Positions 25,093 to 34,123 of a stretch of 64,000 nucleotides of DNA are shown one piece after another. Position 1 is the first letter of the stretch; each line of letters begins with the position of its first letter. The stretch covers positions 39,784 to 103,783 of the forward strand of contig DAOLDD010000010.1 of the NCBI GenBank assembly GCA_035327585.1, in the 5' to 3' direction. This stretch comes from JAMLJG01 sp035327585 (GTDB lineage Bacteria > Verrucomicrobiota > Kiritimatiellia > CAIVKH01). Made by a program: the position numbers and the translations under genes. The notes beneath the pieces are model-generated. The model had not been told where the DNA came from. It ran no database searches and saw only the letters and a list, made by a program, of their open reading frames with translations.

Positions 25093-27042
25093 ATGCCGGT
25101 TCGCCTCAAATTTGCGCACAAGATCCTGATCCTGGGCATTTCGCTCATCGCCATCACGGGCATCGGCATCACCGGCGCGAATGCGATGCAGTTCCGGGCC
25201 CAGTTGTACGCGCGCGAATTCAGCAGCGCCTTCACGGTGTACCTCGCGGCGCTGAATTATCTCTCGGCGCACTTCAAATCGAATCGCGAACGTTTTGTCC
25301 ATGGCAGCCTCGATTACGTGTTCGGCTCGAAATTCATGCGGGTCGACGGCGAGGCGCCGCAGCGCATCAAGCACCTGCCGGATGACCTGCGGCTGTACGA
25401 CGAGCGCGGGCAACTGGTCTATGAATACGTCGCGTCGGGCGACTCGCGCGCGCCCGCGGAGATCACGCCGCCCCCCGGCGCGGCGGCCTACCGGCAGGCC
25501 TACCTGCCCGCGTCCCGCCAGATCCGCATCGAAGGGCCGCTCACGGGCGACGGCAGTGTGCCGGGCTATGTGGTGATGCTGTTTCCCAGCGCGATCCAGA
25601 CGGAGGTATGGGCGCTTTATGTGCAATCCCTGGGCGTGATGGCGATGATCTGCCTGGGCGCGATCCTGCTTTCGTTTCTCTTCGCGCGTCGTGTGCTGCA
25701 ACCGATTGAAAACCTGACGCGCGCGGCGCGACGAGTTCATGAAGGCGATCTCGAGCAACGGGTGGCTGTCAGTACGGGCGATGAAATCGGACTCCTGGGT
25801 GAGACGTTCAACCAGATGGTCTCCTCTCTCGTGCGCCGGCTCGCCCTCATGCACCGCATGCAGGAATGGACCGTGCGCATCAGCAAGCAATTCGAGCCGG
25901 ACCAGTTGTTCGGGAATCTGGTGGAGATGTTTGAGCGGATGACGCAGGCCTCCTTCATCCGGTTGTATTCAGCCGATGCCCCCGCCGGGCCTCTGCGCCT
26001 CCAACGTGCATCCGGCGCGGCGGATGCCGCGGCGCTTCCGGACATGGCCGCTCGCGCCCACGAAGCCGGTCGTACGCTTTACCGCAACAAGGCGGGCGAG
26101 CAGTGCGAGTCGCCGGATGAGGCCGTTGAACTCGCGCTGCCGCTCGCCATTGGCAGCAAGCGGCTCGGCGCCATCCACCTCGGGCCGCGCGCCGATGCCG
26201 CGCTGTATGAGGACGAAACCCTGACGATCGTCGAAACCCTTGCGCAGCAGGCTGCGATGGCGATTGAAAACGCGAATCTCTACACGGCGGTTGCCGAACG
26301 CGAGCGGGTGCAGCAGGAAATGAAGTGGGCCCGCGACATCCAGCAGACGCTGTTGCCGCGCATCATGCCGGAAATTCCGGGCTATCAGATCCACGGGGTC
26401 AGCCTGCCCGCGAGCGAGGTGGGCGGCGATTATTTCGATGTGGTGCCCAGCGGCCAGAACTGGAACTGCATCATTGGCGACGTTTCCGGCAAGGGCGTGC
26501 CGGCCGCGCTGATCATGAGCATCGTGCGCTCCCTGATCCACACGTATGCGGAGGTGTCCGGCCCGCCGGAGGAGATTGTTGCCCGCGTAAACCGCAAACT
26601 CACGCCCGATATTGAAAGCGAGATGTTCGTGACCCTCGCCGCCTTCGCTTTCGATCCGGAATCGCACCGTGCGCGGGTGGTGCGCGCCGGCCATGAACCG
26701 CTGCTGCTGGTGCGTGCCAACGGGACGGTGGAACGCGTGCAGCCACCCGGCACGGCGATGGGCCTGACCGATGTTCCGGTGTTCGATGAATTGCTTGCAC
26801 CAATCGATGTCCGCTTCGAGGTCGGCGACGCCGTTGTCATGTTCACCGACGGCATCACCGAAGCGCGTAACCCTGCGCAAGATGAGCTTGGGTACGAGCG
26901 TTTTGAGTCGTGGGTCAGTCGCCACGTCGCGGATTCGGCGCACGACATGGTTCGGGCGCTGGTGGCCGAGGTGCATGCCTTCGCGGGCGGGGCGCCGGCG
27001 CTGGACGATATCACCCTGCTGGTGGTCAAACGCGTTGGCTGA
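25093..27042 (+). CDS. Membrane HAMP-GAF-PP2C (RsbU/SpoIIE) serine phosphatase
   Basis: 649 residues from ATG 25093, which has GGGGA upstream and gives a clean basic N-terminus before transmembrane helix 1; ATG 25063 is possible. Order: helix 1, a periplasmic sensor (about 40-170), helix 2, HAMP (RVLQPIENLTRAARRVHEGD), a GAF-like domain (about 290-410), a signalling helix with EMKWARDIQQTLLPR, and a PP2C domain. The acidic metal site is intact: GGDYFDVV, IGDVSGKG, FTDGITEARNP and DDITLLVV. Such proteins dephosphorylate STAS-domain anti-anti-sigma factors in partner-switching circuits. No anti-sigma partner is encoded nearby. Confidence 0.9.
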   Translation: MPVRLKFAHKILILGISLIAITGIGITGANAMQFRAQLYAREFSSAFTVYLAALNYLSAHFKSNRERFVHGSLDYVFGSKFMRVDGEAPQRIKHLPDDLRLYDERGQLVYEYVASGDSRAPAEITPPPGAAAYRQAYLPASRQIRIEGPLTGDGSVPGYVVMLFPSAIQTEVWALYVQSLGVMAMICLGAILLSFLFARRVLQPIENLTRAARRVHEGDLEQRVAVSTGDEIGLLGETFNQMVSSLVRRLALMHRMQEWTVRISKQFEPDQLFGNLVEMFERMTQASFIRLYSADAPAGPLRLQRASGAADAAALPDMAARAHEAGRTLYRNKAGEQCESPDEAVELALPLAIGSKRLGAIHLGPRADAALYEDETLTIVETLAQQAAMAIENANLYTAVAERERVQQEMKWARDIQQTLLPRIMPEIPGYQIHGVSLPASEVGGDYFDVVPSGQNWNCIIGDVSGKGVPAALIMSIVRSLIHTYAEVSGPPEEIVARVNRKLTPDIESEMFVTLAAFAFDPESHRARVVRAGHEPLLLVRANGTVERVQPPGTAMGLTDVPVFDELLAPIDVRFEVGDAVVMFTDGITEARNPAQDELGYERFESWVSRHVADSAHDMVRALVAEVHAFAGGAPALDDITLLVVKRVG

Positions 27043-27051
27043 GCGCCGGGC

Positions 27052-27243
27052 TCAAACCTCGCGGTTCAGCTTTCGCATTTCCTTCTCGTAGCATACGGGG
27101 CAAAAACTGTGTGAAATCTGGTTGATATGCCCGGGTTTGACGTCCATCCACACGCCGCAAACGGCGCATTTGATATACATCAATTCGGCGCTTTCATGCT
27201 CACCGGGAACGGGTGTCTGCGTGCTGGAAACGGGTTTGGTCAT
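27052..27243 (-). CDS. Small zinc-ribbon protein
   Basis: 63 residues with CAVC and CPVC pairs 22 residues apart, likely binding one zinc. HINQISHSFCPVCYEKE resembles C-terminal segments often annotated near sensor or response-regulator proteins. It converges on the phosphatase gene (nine-base gap). The function is unknown; a partner of the phosphatase is only a positional guess. The 236 bases between this gene and the tRNA hold no evident gene. Confidence 0.6.
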   Translation of the reverse strand: MTKPVSSTQTPVPGEHESAELMYIKCAVCGVWMDVKPGHINQISHSFCPVCYEKEMRKLNREV

Positions 27244-27479
27244 GCGTTTTACTCGAGGACAACCTTACGCATTCGCGACCGGGATGTAAATTAGCATCGT
27301 CCTCGGCGAATGGGCCGGAAGTGGGCATACGTCGGCCCGTCCACCGCCGGTTCTGTTTGCGATGTCACCAGCAGTTACCTTCGAGCCAGGGCGTCGAACT
27401 GTCACGCTTTGATCTTGTGCGGCAAAAATCTGGATTGCCCTCCGCTGTGTGGTATCATATCACTTTCGCCCCTCAACGT

Positions 27480-27554
27480 GGCGCGGTAGCCAAGTGGTAA
27501 GGCGGAGGTCTGCAAAACCTCTATTCGTGGGTTCGATTCCCACCCGCGCCTCCA
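27480..27554 (+). tRNA. tRNA-Cys (GCA)
   Basis: The full cloverleaf is visible. The acceptor stem GGCGCGG pairs with CCGCGCC. The anticodon stem GAGGT/ACCTC holds loop CTGCAAA with anticodon GCA. The T-arm is GTGGG TTCGATT CCCAC. The discriminator base is T, as expected for tRNA-Cys, and CCA is encoded. Confidence 0.97.
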
Positions 27555-27586
27555 GCCTTCGCCGTTTCGCGGCGAATGCGTAAATT

Positions 27587-30500
27587 TCAGGCCGGTTTGA
27601 TAATACGCAGCGTGTAGGCGAGGCGGTATGGGCCCGGTGCGATGCGGTAGCGCTCCGGGGTGTCGGGCCCGCAGGAGGCCGTGCCGAGGCCGCGGTGAGC
27701 GGCGTCGATGCAGAGGGTTGTTTCCGCGCGTGGCTTTACATCCGTCGTGTGGCGGGCGGCGGTCAGGTCTTCCGGCGTCACGTGCAGCGCACTGAAGCCG
27801 AAAGGCGCTTCCGCTTCGATCTCGAGTGCTGTTCCATCCCCAGCGTGCAGGCGAAGGCGCCGGGTGTCCTCGTGATGTCCGGTCTCCTGCGGCACGATGT
27901 AGGGATAAAGCTGCTCCGACACCGTCGATTTCCAGTGGCCGAAGTGGGCGGCGTACTTGCGGTCGGCGTACGACTCGAACGGACCCCGGCCCCACCATTC
28001 CAAGGCCTCAAAGCCGGGCGTGATGGCGAGCCGCACACCGAGTCGCGGCGGGTCGGTCATGCCTTGCTCGAAGGAAAAGCGATGTTCGCACCGGATGCTG
28101 CCGTCGACGCAAAACGCATACGCATCCGTGACGCTGAACCCCGTGCGATTTCCCCGACAGCGATAAAACGCGGTGGATTCCAGCAGCAAGCCATCGCCGG
28201 TATCCCGCAGGGAGGACGACGCCCCGGTGCGGGTGAGCCGGTTGTACCCCGCCAGCATCCAACGGCCCAACGGTTTCCACTTCGCGCGCCATTGTTCGTC
28301 CTTCAACTTAACGCCATCGTTGTCGAGCGGGGCGCGCCAGATGTTGAACGCGGGTCCGGCCGCGATGATGCGACGGCCGCCGAGCCGGATCTCCTTGATC
28401 CGGCCCGCGCGCGTATCGATTTCGGCGCTCAGTCCCAGCCCGTCCCAAACGATGCGTGAACCGCTGCGTCGCACATGCGCCCGGTGTGGCGGGGACGCTG
28501 GGAGATGCGGGGAATCCGCAAGGACGAATTGTTCCACCGCAACGACGTGGCCGCGCGGACACCACGGCTGCGTCCTGGCGGCAGCCACCTGTACATTCAG
28601 GCACCACTGTTTGCCGGGCCGGGCGGCGATATCGCCAATCGGAAGCGCGACCTGTCCGTTCTGCTGTGGCCCGAGCTTCGGCAGGGTGAACCGGCCCTTG
28701 CGGACGGTGCGCCCATCCACCGAAAGTTTCCATGCTCCGGCGAGCCATCCGGTATCGGTGAAAAATTGGTCGTTCCGGATTTCAACGAGTCCGCGCGCGG
28801 GATCGCGCAATGCGAACCGGATCGGCTGCGCGATTTTCTTCCATTCCCAGAGGTGCGGCTTCGGCGAGAGGTCGGGATTGATCATTCCGTTGCAACAAAA
28901 ATTGACATCGTTCGGCTCGTCGTCGAAATCACCGCCGTAGCCCCAGCATTCCCCTTTCGCGAGCGGACGCGGCAGGGAGGGATGCTGGATGATCCGTTTG
29001 TCGCGGCGCGCGGGCAGACGGATGCCCTGCTCAATCCAATCCCAGATGAAGCCGCCTTGCAGGCCGGGGCGTGTGTAGATGAGGTCCCAATAGTCCTTCA
29101 GCGCGCCGCAGGAATTGCCCATCGCATGCGCGTATTCGCACATGATGAAGGGGCGTCGGTTCCCGTCCCGTGCGGCGGAGAACTGCTCCAGCTCGTGGAG
29201 TTGCGGATACATCGGATCGATAAGATCGTTGCTGCGCTCGCCGCCGGGGCCATAGTGATTCTTTCCCTGGAACCATTCCCGCTTGATCGCGCCCTCGTTG
29301 TGGACGAGGCGGCTCGGGTCGGTGGCGCGCACCCAGTCGGCGGCCAGGTCGTGGTTCGGTCCGTAGCCGGATTCGTTGCCAAGCGACCAGCCGAAAATGC
29401 AGGGATGATTCCGGTCGCGCAGGACCATGCGCTGGACCCGCGCGAGAAACGCCGCCGCCCAGCGCGGATCGCGACAGATGGTTTTGTAATTCGCATGGCT
29501 CTCGATGTTGGCCTCGTCGAGCACGAGAATCCCGTATTCGTCGCACAGGTCGTACCAGCGCGGATCGTTCGGATAGTGCGAGGTGCGGACCGCGTTGAAG
29601 TTGAACTGCTTCAGCAGCTTCACTTCCGCCCGCATCTGTTCCAGCGAAAGCGTTTTGCCGGTGTCCGGATTGTGTTCGTGCCGGTTGACGCCCTTTATCC
29701 AGATCCGTTTTCCGTTGATCAGCAGGTTGCGATCGCGCACCTCGACCGTGCGGAAGCCCACGCGGCAGGCGGCGTGCTCAATCGCGCGCCCCTTCGGATC
29801 GATCAACGTGACGCGCAGGCGGTAGAGATTCGGCTGTTCCGGCGACCACGCGCGCACACGCGGAACGTTTATCGTTTGTGAGCAGCGATAATACTGCTGC
29901 GGGTAGGAAGCGTGGATGGACGACCGGTGAGATTTGCCGACGGGCTGCCGCCCGGTCGCGTCGTATAGTTGGGATTCGACGATCCATTGCGATTCGCGCG
30001 GCGGTTCGACGGAAAAATGAAGCGCAGTATCCACCCGCAACGTTCCGGTCGCGCCGTCCGGCGAAAGTCCACCGGTCGCGCACACATCCTCCAAGCGGGC
30101 GTTGTCCGTGGAATACAGGTGGACACTGCGATGGATTCCCGCCATCCACCACTGATCCTGATCCTCTACGTAGGATGCGTCGCTCCAGCGGATGCAGACC
30201 AGAGCGAGCAGGTTCCTCCCGGATTTCAGGTGCGGAGTGAGGTCGAACTCCGACGGCAGGCGGCAGTCCTTGCCCATGCCAACGAAGGCGCCGTTTGCAT
30301 ACACGAGCAGGACGCTCTCCGCGCCGCCGACGTGCAAAATGATCCGGCGTTCGCGCCAACCGGCGGGCAGGGTGAGGGCGCGGCGGTACACGCCCGTGGG
30401 ATTTGCGGCCGGGACGAGCGGCGGGCAGTTCTCAAACGGCATCTGCACGTTCGTGTAGTGCGGACGATCGTAGCCGTGCATCGTCCAGTTGGAGGGGACG

Positions 30501-30739
30501 TGAATCGGGTTCCAGCCGCGGACGGCGCCGTCCGCGGATATCGCGGCGGACGGAACGGCCTCGGGTGATTCGAATAGTTTGAAATCCCATGCGCCGTCCA
30601 TCGACAGCACCCACGGCGAGCGCGCGGCGTCGAGTCGCAGCGCCTGCGCGGCCGTGGCGCACGGATGCAGTGAGGCCCGCATCGGAAGCCGGTTGATTTC
30701 GGTGAGTTCGGGGAGCTGCCAGAAGGGTGGTAGTTTCAT
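27587..30739 (-). CDS. lacZ: Beta-galactosidase, LacZ-type, glycoside hydrolase family 2
   Basis: 1050 residues, the length of a full five-domain LacZ. The N-terminal jelly-roll includes PHYTNVQMPFENCPP. The TIM barrel has the acid/base Glu in WSLGNESGYGPNH and the nucleophile Glu in IMCEYAHAMGNS. VNRHEHNPDTG is the conserved loop of the family. The C-terminal beta-gal small-chain domain includes WWGRGPFESYADRK. No signal peptide is seen, so the enzyme is cytoplasmic. It hydrolyses terminal beta-galactosides. No transporter or regulator accompanies it. Confidence 0.96.
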   Translation of the reverse strand: MKLPPFWQLPELTEINRLPMRASLHPCATAAQALRLDAARSPWVLSMDGAWDFKLFESPEAVPSAAISADGAVRGWNPIHVPSNWTMHGYDRPHYTNVQMPFENCPPLVPAANPTGVYRRALTLPAGWRERRIILHVGGAESVLLVYANGAFVGMGKDCRLPSEFDLTPHLKSGRNLLALVCIRWSDASYVEDQDQWWMAGIHRSVHLYSTDNARLEDVCATGGLSPDGATGTLRVDTALHFSVEPPRESQWIVESQLYDATGRQPVGKSHRSSIHASYPQQYYRCSQTINVPRVRAWSPEQPNLYRLRVTLIDPKGRAIEHAACRVGFRTVEVRDRNLLINGKRIWIKGVNRHEHNPDTGKTLSLEQMRAEVKLLKQFNFNAVRTSHYPNDPRWYDLCDEYGILVLDEANIESHANYKTICRDPRWAAAFLARVQRMVLRDRNHPCIFGWSLGNESGYGPNHDLAADWVRATDPSRLVHNEGAIKREWFQGKNHYGPGGERSNDLIDPMYPQLHELEQFSAARDGNRRPFIMCEYAHAMGNSCGALKDYWDLIYTRPGLQGGFIWDWIEQGIRLPARRDKRIIQHPSLPRPLAKGECWGYGGDFDDEPNDVNFCCNGMINPDLSPKPHLWEWKKIAQPIRFALRDPARGLVEIRNDQFFTDTGWLAGAWKLSVDGRTVRKGRFTLPKLGPQQNGQVALPIGDIAARPGKQWCLNVQVAAARTQPWCPRGHVVAVEQFVLADSPHLPASPPHRAHVRRSGSRIVWDGLGLSAEIDTRAGRIKEIRLGGRRIIAAGPAFNIWRAPLDNDGVKLKDEQWRAKWKPLGRWMLAGYNRLTRTGASSSLRDTGDGLLLESTAFYRCRGNRTGFSVTDAYAFCVDGSIRCEHRFSFEQGMTDPPRLGVRLAITPGFEALEWWGRGPFESYADRKYAAHFGHWKSTVSEQLYPYIVPQETGHHEDTRRLRLHAGDGTALEIEAEAPFGFSALHVTPEDLTAARHTTDVKPRAETTLCIDAAHRGLGTASCGPDTPERYRIAPGPYRLAYTLRIIKPA

Positions 30740-30884
30740 GGGATTCGGCGCAATGCACTAAAAGCAGAATGTGGCGTCGAGTCCCCGACCGGTCAATACG
30801 AAGAACGAGTCAGGTTTTACAGCGAGCCACCATGGGCGGCAAGGGCCTGCCGCTCTCCACAGCCTCCGACATGGCGGGATGGAG

Positions 30885-30904
30885 GGCGCCGCGCCGTCGG
30901 CGCC
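30885..30904 (-). terminator. Hairpin after the methyltransferase operon
   Basis: GGCGCCG and CGGCGCC form a perfect seven-base stem with loop CGCCGT. It begins ten bases past the stop of the last methyltransferase gene. There is no T-tract on the minus strand, so it may instead be a processing hairpin or part of a Rho-dependent end. The rest of 30740-30914 shows no gene. Confidence 0.45.
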
Positions 30905-30914
30905 GGGCATTCCG

Positions 30915-32168
30915 TCAGTGCCGTCGTGCTTCCTCGATCATCGCCACGACGTTTTCAACCGGTGTGAGCGCCTGGATGTTGTGGATGGAGTTGAAGACAA
31001 AACCACCGCCCGGCCCGAAAATATCGCAGCGCTGGCGCACTTCCGCCCGCACCTCGTCGGGCGTGCCGAAGGGCAGGGTCTTCTGGGTGTTCACGCCGCC
31101 GCCCCAGAAGGTGATGCGGTCGCCGTAGCTGCGTTTCAAGTGCTCCGGCTCCATGCCTTCGGCGGAGCATTGCACGGGATTCAGGATGTCGAAACCCGAC
31201 TCGATGAAGGGGGAAATGAAAGGGTCCACCGCGCCGCACGAGTGCTTGAACGTCTTCCAGGTCGTGTGTGCGTGAATCCAGTCGTTCATCCGCTTGTAAT
31301 ACGGAAGCCAGAGCTCGCGGTAGGTTTCGACGGAACAGAACTGTGAATTCTGGGTGCCGAAATCGGTGCCGCACACGACCACCACGTCCAGCAGGTCGCC
31401 GACGATGCCGTGCAGCGTCTCCAGGTTCTTCAGCGCGATGGCGGATTGCCGGTCATAGATTTCCTTCACGTAGTCAGGCCGCGACACGAGGATCATGTAC
31501 CAGTCCTCGATACCCCGGATGCCCCTGGGATGGGGCAGGAAGGGCGCGGGAACGAGGGCGATGTCGCCGAGGCAGGTGCCGCCGAGGTGCGTCAGCACGG
31601 CGCGATCCGTTCCGCGCAGCGCCTCCGCCTCACGCCGCCAGTAGGCCTTGTCGTCCTCCGTCATCAACCCGAATTCCTCCAGGTTGTCCTCGACGTTGAG
31701 GTGGTCCTCGTCATACGGCTCCTGCCGGACAATGGTGTCGAAGAAGAAGCTCGAAGCGGGCATGTGGCCGCTGAACGGCGCGGTTGTGTCGCCCGCGGGG
31801 TGGATGTACACATCGCCGTTGGCTTCGACCTTGTAGCGGAAATGGTCGGAAACCAGCACGACCTGGTTCCACGGCGTGCGGAATTCCTTCCAGTTCTCGT
31901 TCGGGAACCCGAAGATCGTCTTGCGCGGGAAGATGCTGGTGACGTCGATCCCCATTGCATCCTTGAGATCATCCTCCACGAGGCCGAGCATCTGGTACGG
32001 CTCGACGATTTTTACGGGGCGCTCATCCAAACCGTAATGGCGGCGCAACTCCGCGACGACGGAGCAGTGAATGCCGGTGATGAACGAGCTGCCGAAGTCG
32101 ATGGGTATCCGGTCGGGCTGCCGGTGGTTCAGGGACGCTTGCACGCGCTGGCGCGGAGTCATGTTCAT
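30915..32168 (-). CDS. Uroporphyrinogen decarboxylase-family (MtaA/CmuA-like) methyltransferase I
   Basis: 417 residues of the URO-D superfamily but not a haem enzyme. It carries the zinc-binding pattern of corrinoid-dependent methyltransferases, His-x-Cys in FKHSCGAV followed downstream by Cys in NPVQCSAEGM. Members take a methyl group from a methyl-corrinoid protein to a thiol or folate acceptor, or demethylate a substrate onto the corrinoid. It is the last gene of the minus-strand operon, 12 bases after the second URO-D gene. Which direction it works in cannot be told from sequence. Confidence 0.85.
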   Translation of the reverse strand: MNMTPRQRVQASLNHRQPDRIPIDFGSSFITGIHCSVVAELRRHYGLDERPVKIVEPYQMLGLVEDDLKDAMGIDVTSIFPRKTIFGFPNENWKEFRTPWNQVVLVSDHFRYKVEANGDVYIHPAGDTTAPFSGHMPASSFFFDTIVRQEPYDEDHLNVEDNLEEFGLMTEDDKAYWRREAEALRGTDRAVLTHLGGTCLGDIALVPAPFLPHPRGIRGIEDWYMILVSRPDYVKEIYDRQSAIALKNLETLHGIVGDLLDVVVVCGTDFGTQNSQFCSVETYRELWLPYYKRMNDWIHAHTTWKTFKHSCGAVDPFISPFIESGFDILNPVQCSAEGMEPEHLKRSYGDRITFWGGGVNTQKTLPFGTPDEVRAEVRQRCDIFGPGGGFVFNSIHNIQALTPVENVVAMIEEARRH

Positions 32169-32180
32169 GGGTCTTTTCCT

Positions 32181-33215
32181 TTACGGGGCCCGGAGGAATG
32201 TCATCACTTTGTTCATCAAGGGGCCCTCCTGGCCCGGCACGCTCAATACATCGCACTCGCTTCCGAGTATGAATGGATGACCGCTCTCCCGCATGCGGCG
32301 GGCGAGTTCGGACGCGCGTTCGGCGACGAGTTCCGGGGTGAGTTGCGGAGAGTAAAAACTTTTCGTCGGTAGATTTCCGTAGAGCACGGTGGACGCCGGG
32401 AATTGCGCGGCGTCCGCCCACAAATTCCGCGAGCTGCCGAGACTGACCATTGCCGCGTCGAGTCCGGCGATGCGCGAGACCATGCCGGGCGTCAACTCTC
32501 CGCAGTCATGAAACACGAGTTCCGCGCCTGCGGCTTCGATGCGGGCCTTGATCCGGCGCATCGGCTCCATGACGTAACGCTCAAAGATTTCGTGGCTTTC
32601 CGCGAGCTGGTTTGGTGAAAAAAAAACTAGATTCGCCGCAGGCTCGCAGACGATGATCGCGCGCGCGCCGGCCCGCGACTGCGCCTCCACGTACTGGAGG
32701 ACTAACGCGGTACCCACCTGAATGGCGCGTTCCGCGACGGCAATTTCCATTTCGTCGTCCGGCCCGAGACCCGTGCCCGCAAGGAAGACCGGCGTGATGG
32801 GATCGGCGACCAGCTTGGTCATCAGCGAAAACGGGCCGATACTCATCCCCATCGGCATCAGGCCGGGTTGCCCCGCGACGAAGCGTATCGCGTCGCAGGC
32901 GGAATTCATCTTCGCCGTCGCGGGGAATGATTCGATACACGGTGGCGGTGCACTGAAGTGATAGGACTCAATCTGTTCCGCCGGAATATCGAGATGCTGA
33001 AGCAGGCATTCCTTCTCGATGGAGAGGTCCATCAGGGGCATCGCCAGCGGGGTGTTGTAATGCGTGGCGGCCTCCGCGATGACGCCGCCGAGACGGTCGC
33101 CGTCGAGCTGGATTTCGTGCGGGTGCTGATGCCGGTGTAAGACAAGATGGGTGCCGATGGGGGCACGATGACCCTGCGCTGCGAGGTCGAGCAGTTGTTG
33201 TCGTGTGGCGCTCAT
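32181..33215 (-). CDS. Uroporphyrinogen decarboxylase-family methyltransferase II
   Basis: 344 residues from ATG 33215, which overlaps the upstream gene stop (ATGA). A long in-frame upstream extension is a shadow of that gene. The zinc signature is present: VFHDCGELTP (His-x-Cys) and a later Cys in GSECDVLSVPGQEGP. It is distinct from the neighbouring URO-D protein in length and sequence, so the locus has two non-identical members. Candidate roles are MtaA-like methyl transfer from MtaC to an acceptor, or a second substrate specificity. Confidence 0.85.
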   Translation of the reverse strand: MSATRQQLLDLAAQGHRAPIGTHLVLHRHQHPHEIQLDGDRLGGVIAEAATHYNTPLAMPLMDLSIEKECLLQHLDIPAEQIESYHFSAPPPCIESFPATAKMNSACDAIRFVAGQPGLMPMGMSIGPFSLMTKLVADPITPVFLAGTGLGPDDEMEIAVAERAIQVGTALVLQYVEAQSRAGARAIIVCEPAANLVFFSPNQLAESHEIFERYVMEPMRRIKARIEAAGAELVFHDCGELTPGMVSRIAGLDAAMVSLGSSRNLWADAAQFPASTVLYGNLPTKSFYSPQLTPELVAERASELARRMRESGHPFILGSECDVLSVPGQEGPLMNKVMTFLRAP

Positions 33216-34111
33216 TTTTGATGGTCCAGGACGTTTCTCATGGCGCGGATGTGTTCCGGGGTGGTGCCGCAGCAGCCGCCCACGACCGCGACGCCGAGCG
33301 AGCGCAGGTTGTGCGTGAACGCGGCCAGCGCGTCCGGCGCCACGCGATAGACGGTGCGCCCGTTGATGAGTTCTGGCAGGCCTGCATTGGGTTTCGACCA
33401 GAGCCGGGCGTCGGGCTTCGCGGCCTGCATTCGCCGTATCACAGCTTCCAGCGCGTCCGGGCCGACGCTGCAATTCGCGCCCACCACCTGCGCGCCCGCC
33501 GCCGTCAACGCGGCCACGGCGGCTTCGGGCGTAACGCCCATCATCGTGCAGCCACCGCTGTCGAAGGCCATGCTGCCCACGATGGGTAAATCGGCGGACG
33601 CCTCGCGCGCCGCATCAAGCGCCAGCGTGATTTCCTCCAGCGCGGTGAACGTTTCGCAGACAAGTCCGTCAACGCCTGCGGCGACCAGCGCGCGCGCCTG
33701 CGCAAGGAAAGCCGCGCGGGCATCATCCGCGGACAAATCGCCGTACGGTTCCACCATCTCGCCTGTCGGCCCGATGGAGCCGAGCAGAAAGACCGGGCGT
33801 TCGCATGCGTCGAGCGCGCGGCGCGCCAGTTGGACGGCGGTGGTGTTTAGTTCCGCGATCCGGCCCGCCAGGCCGCACAGCTTCATCCGGATGGCATTCG
33901 CGCCGAACGTGTTGGTCAGCACGAGATCGGACCCCGCGTCGATGTAGCTGCGCGCGAGGCCCGTGATCGCGTCCGGGTTTTCGAGCATCCAGCGCTCCGG
34001 CGCCTCGCCCACGGGCAGGCCCTGCTTCTGGAGCTCCGTCCCCGTCGCACCGTCCGCCAGCAGGGTGCGGCCCGAAGCAAACGCCGCCTTCAATTTATCC
34101 GCTGCATTCAT
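33212..34111 (-). CDS. Homocysteine S-methyltransferase family protein (MetH N-terminal-like/BHMT)
   Basis: 299 residues, a TIM-barrel zinc enzyme that methylates homocysteine. LLADGATGTELQKQGLP is the family N-terminus. The zinc ligands are Cys in GANCSVGP and the Cys pair in GGCCGTTPEHI. In this operon it could accept a methyl group from the corrinoid protein and make methionine. Stand-alone MetH N-domain homologues in corrinoid operons usually sit beside B12 proteins, as here. It lies 12 bases after mtaB and overlaps the next gene by four. Confidence 0.9.
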   Translation of the reverse strand: MNAADKLKAAFASGRTLLADGATGTELQKQGLPVGEAPERWMLENPDAITGLARSYIDAGSDLVLTNTFGANAIRMKLCGLAGRIAELNTTAVQLARRALDACERPVFLLGSIGPTGEMVEPYGDLSADDARAAFLAQARALVAAGVDGLVCETFTALEEITLALDAAREASADLPIVGSMAFDSGGCTMMGVTPEAAVAALTAAGAQVVGANCSVGPDALEAVIRRMQAAKPDARLWSKPNAGLPELINGRTVYRVAPDALAAFTHNLRSLGVAVVGGCCGTTPEHIRAMRNVLDHQK

Positions 34112-34123
34112 CCGCGTGCCTCC

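Noticed and set aside
27480..27554. Selenocysteine or suppressor tRNA instead of tRNA-Cys
   Set aside because: The arm lengths are standard and the anticodon is GCA with U73, typical of tRNA-Cys.
30915..33215. Haem-pathway uroporphyrinogen decarboxylase (hemE)
   Set aside because: Both proteins have the His-x-Cys...Cys zinc pattern of methyltransferases and lie in a corrinoid operon.
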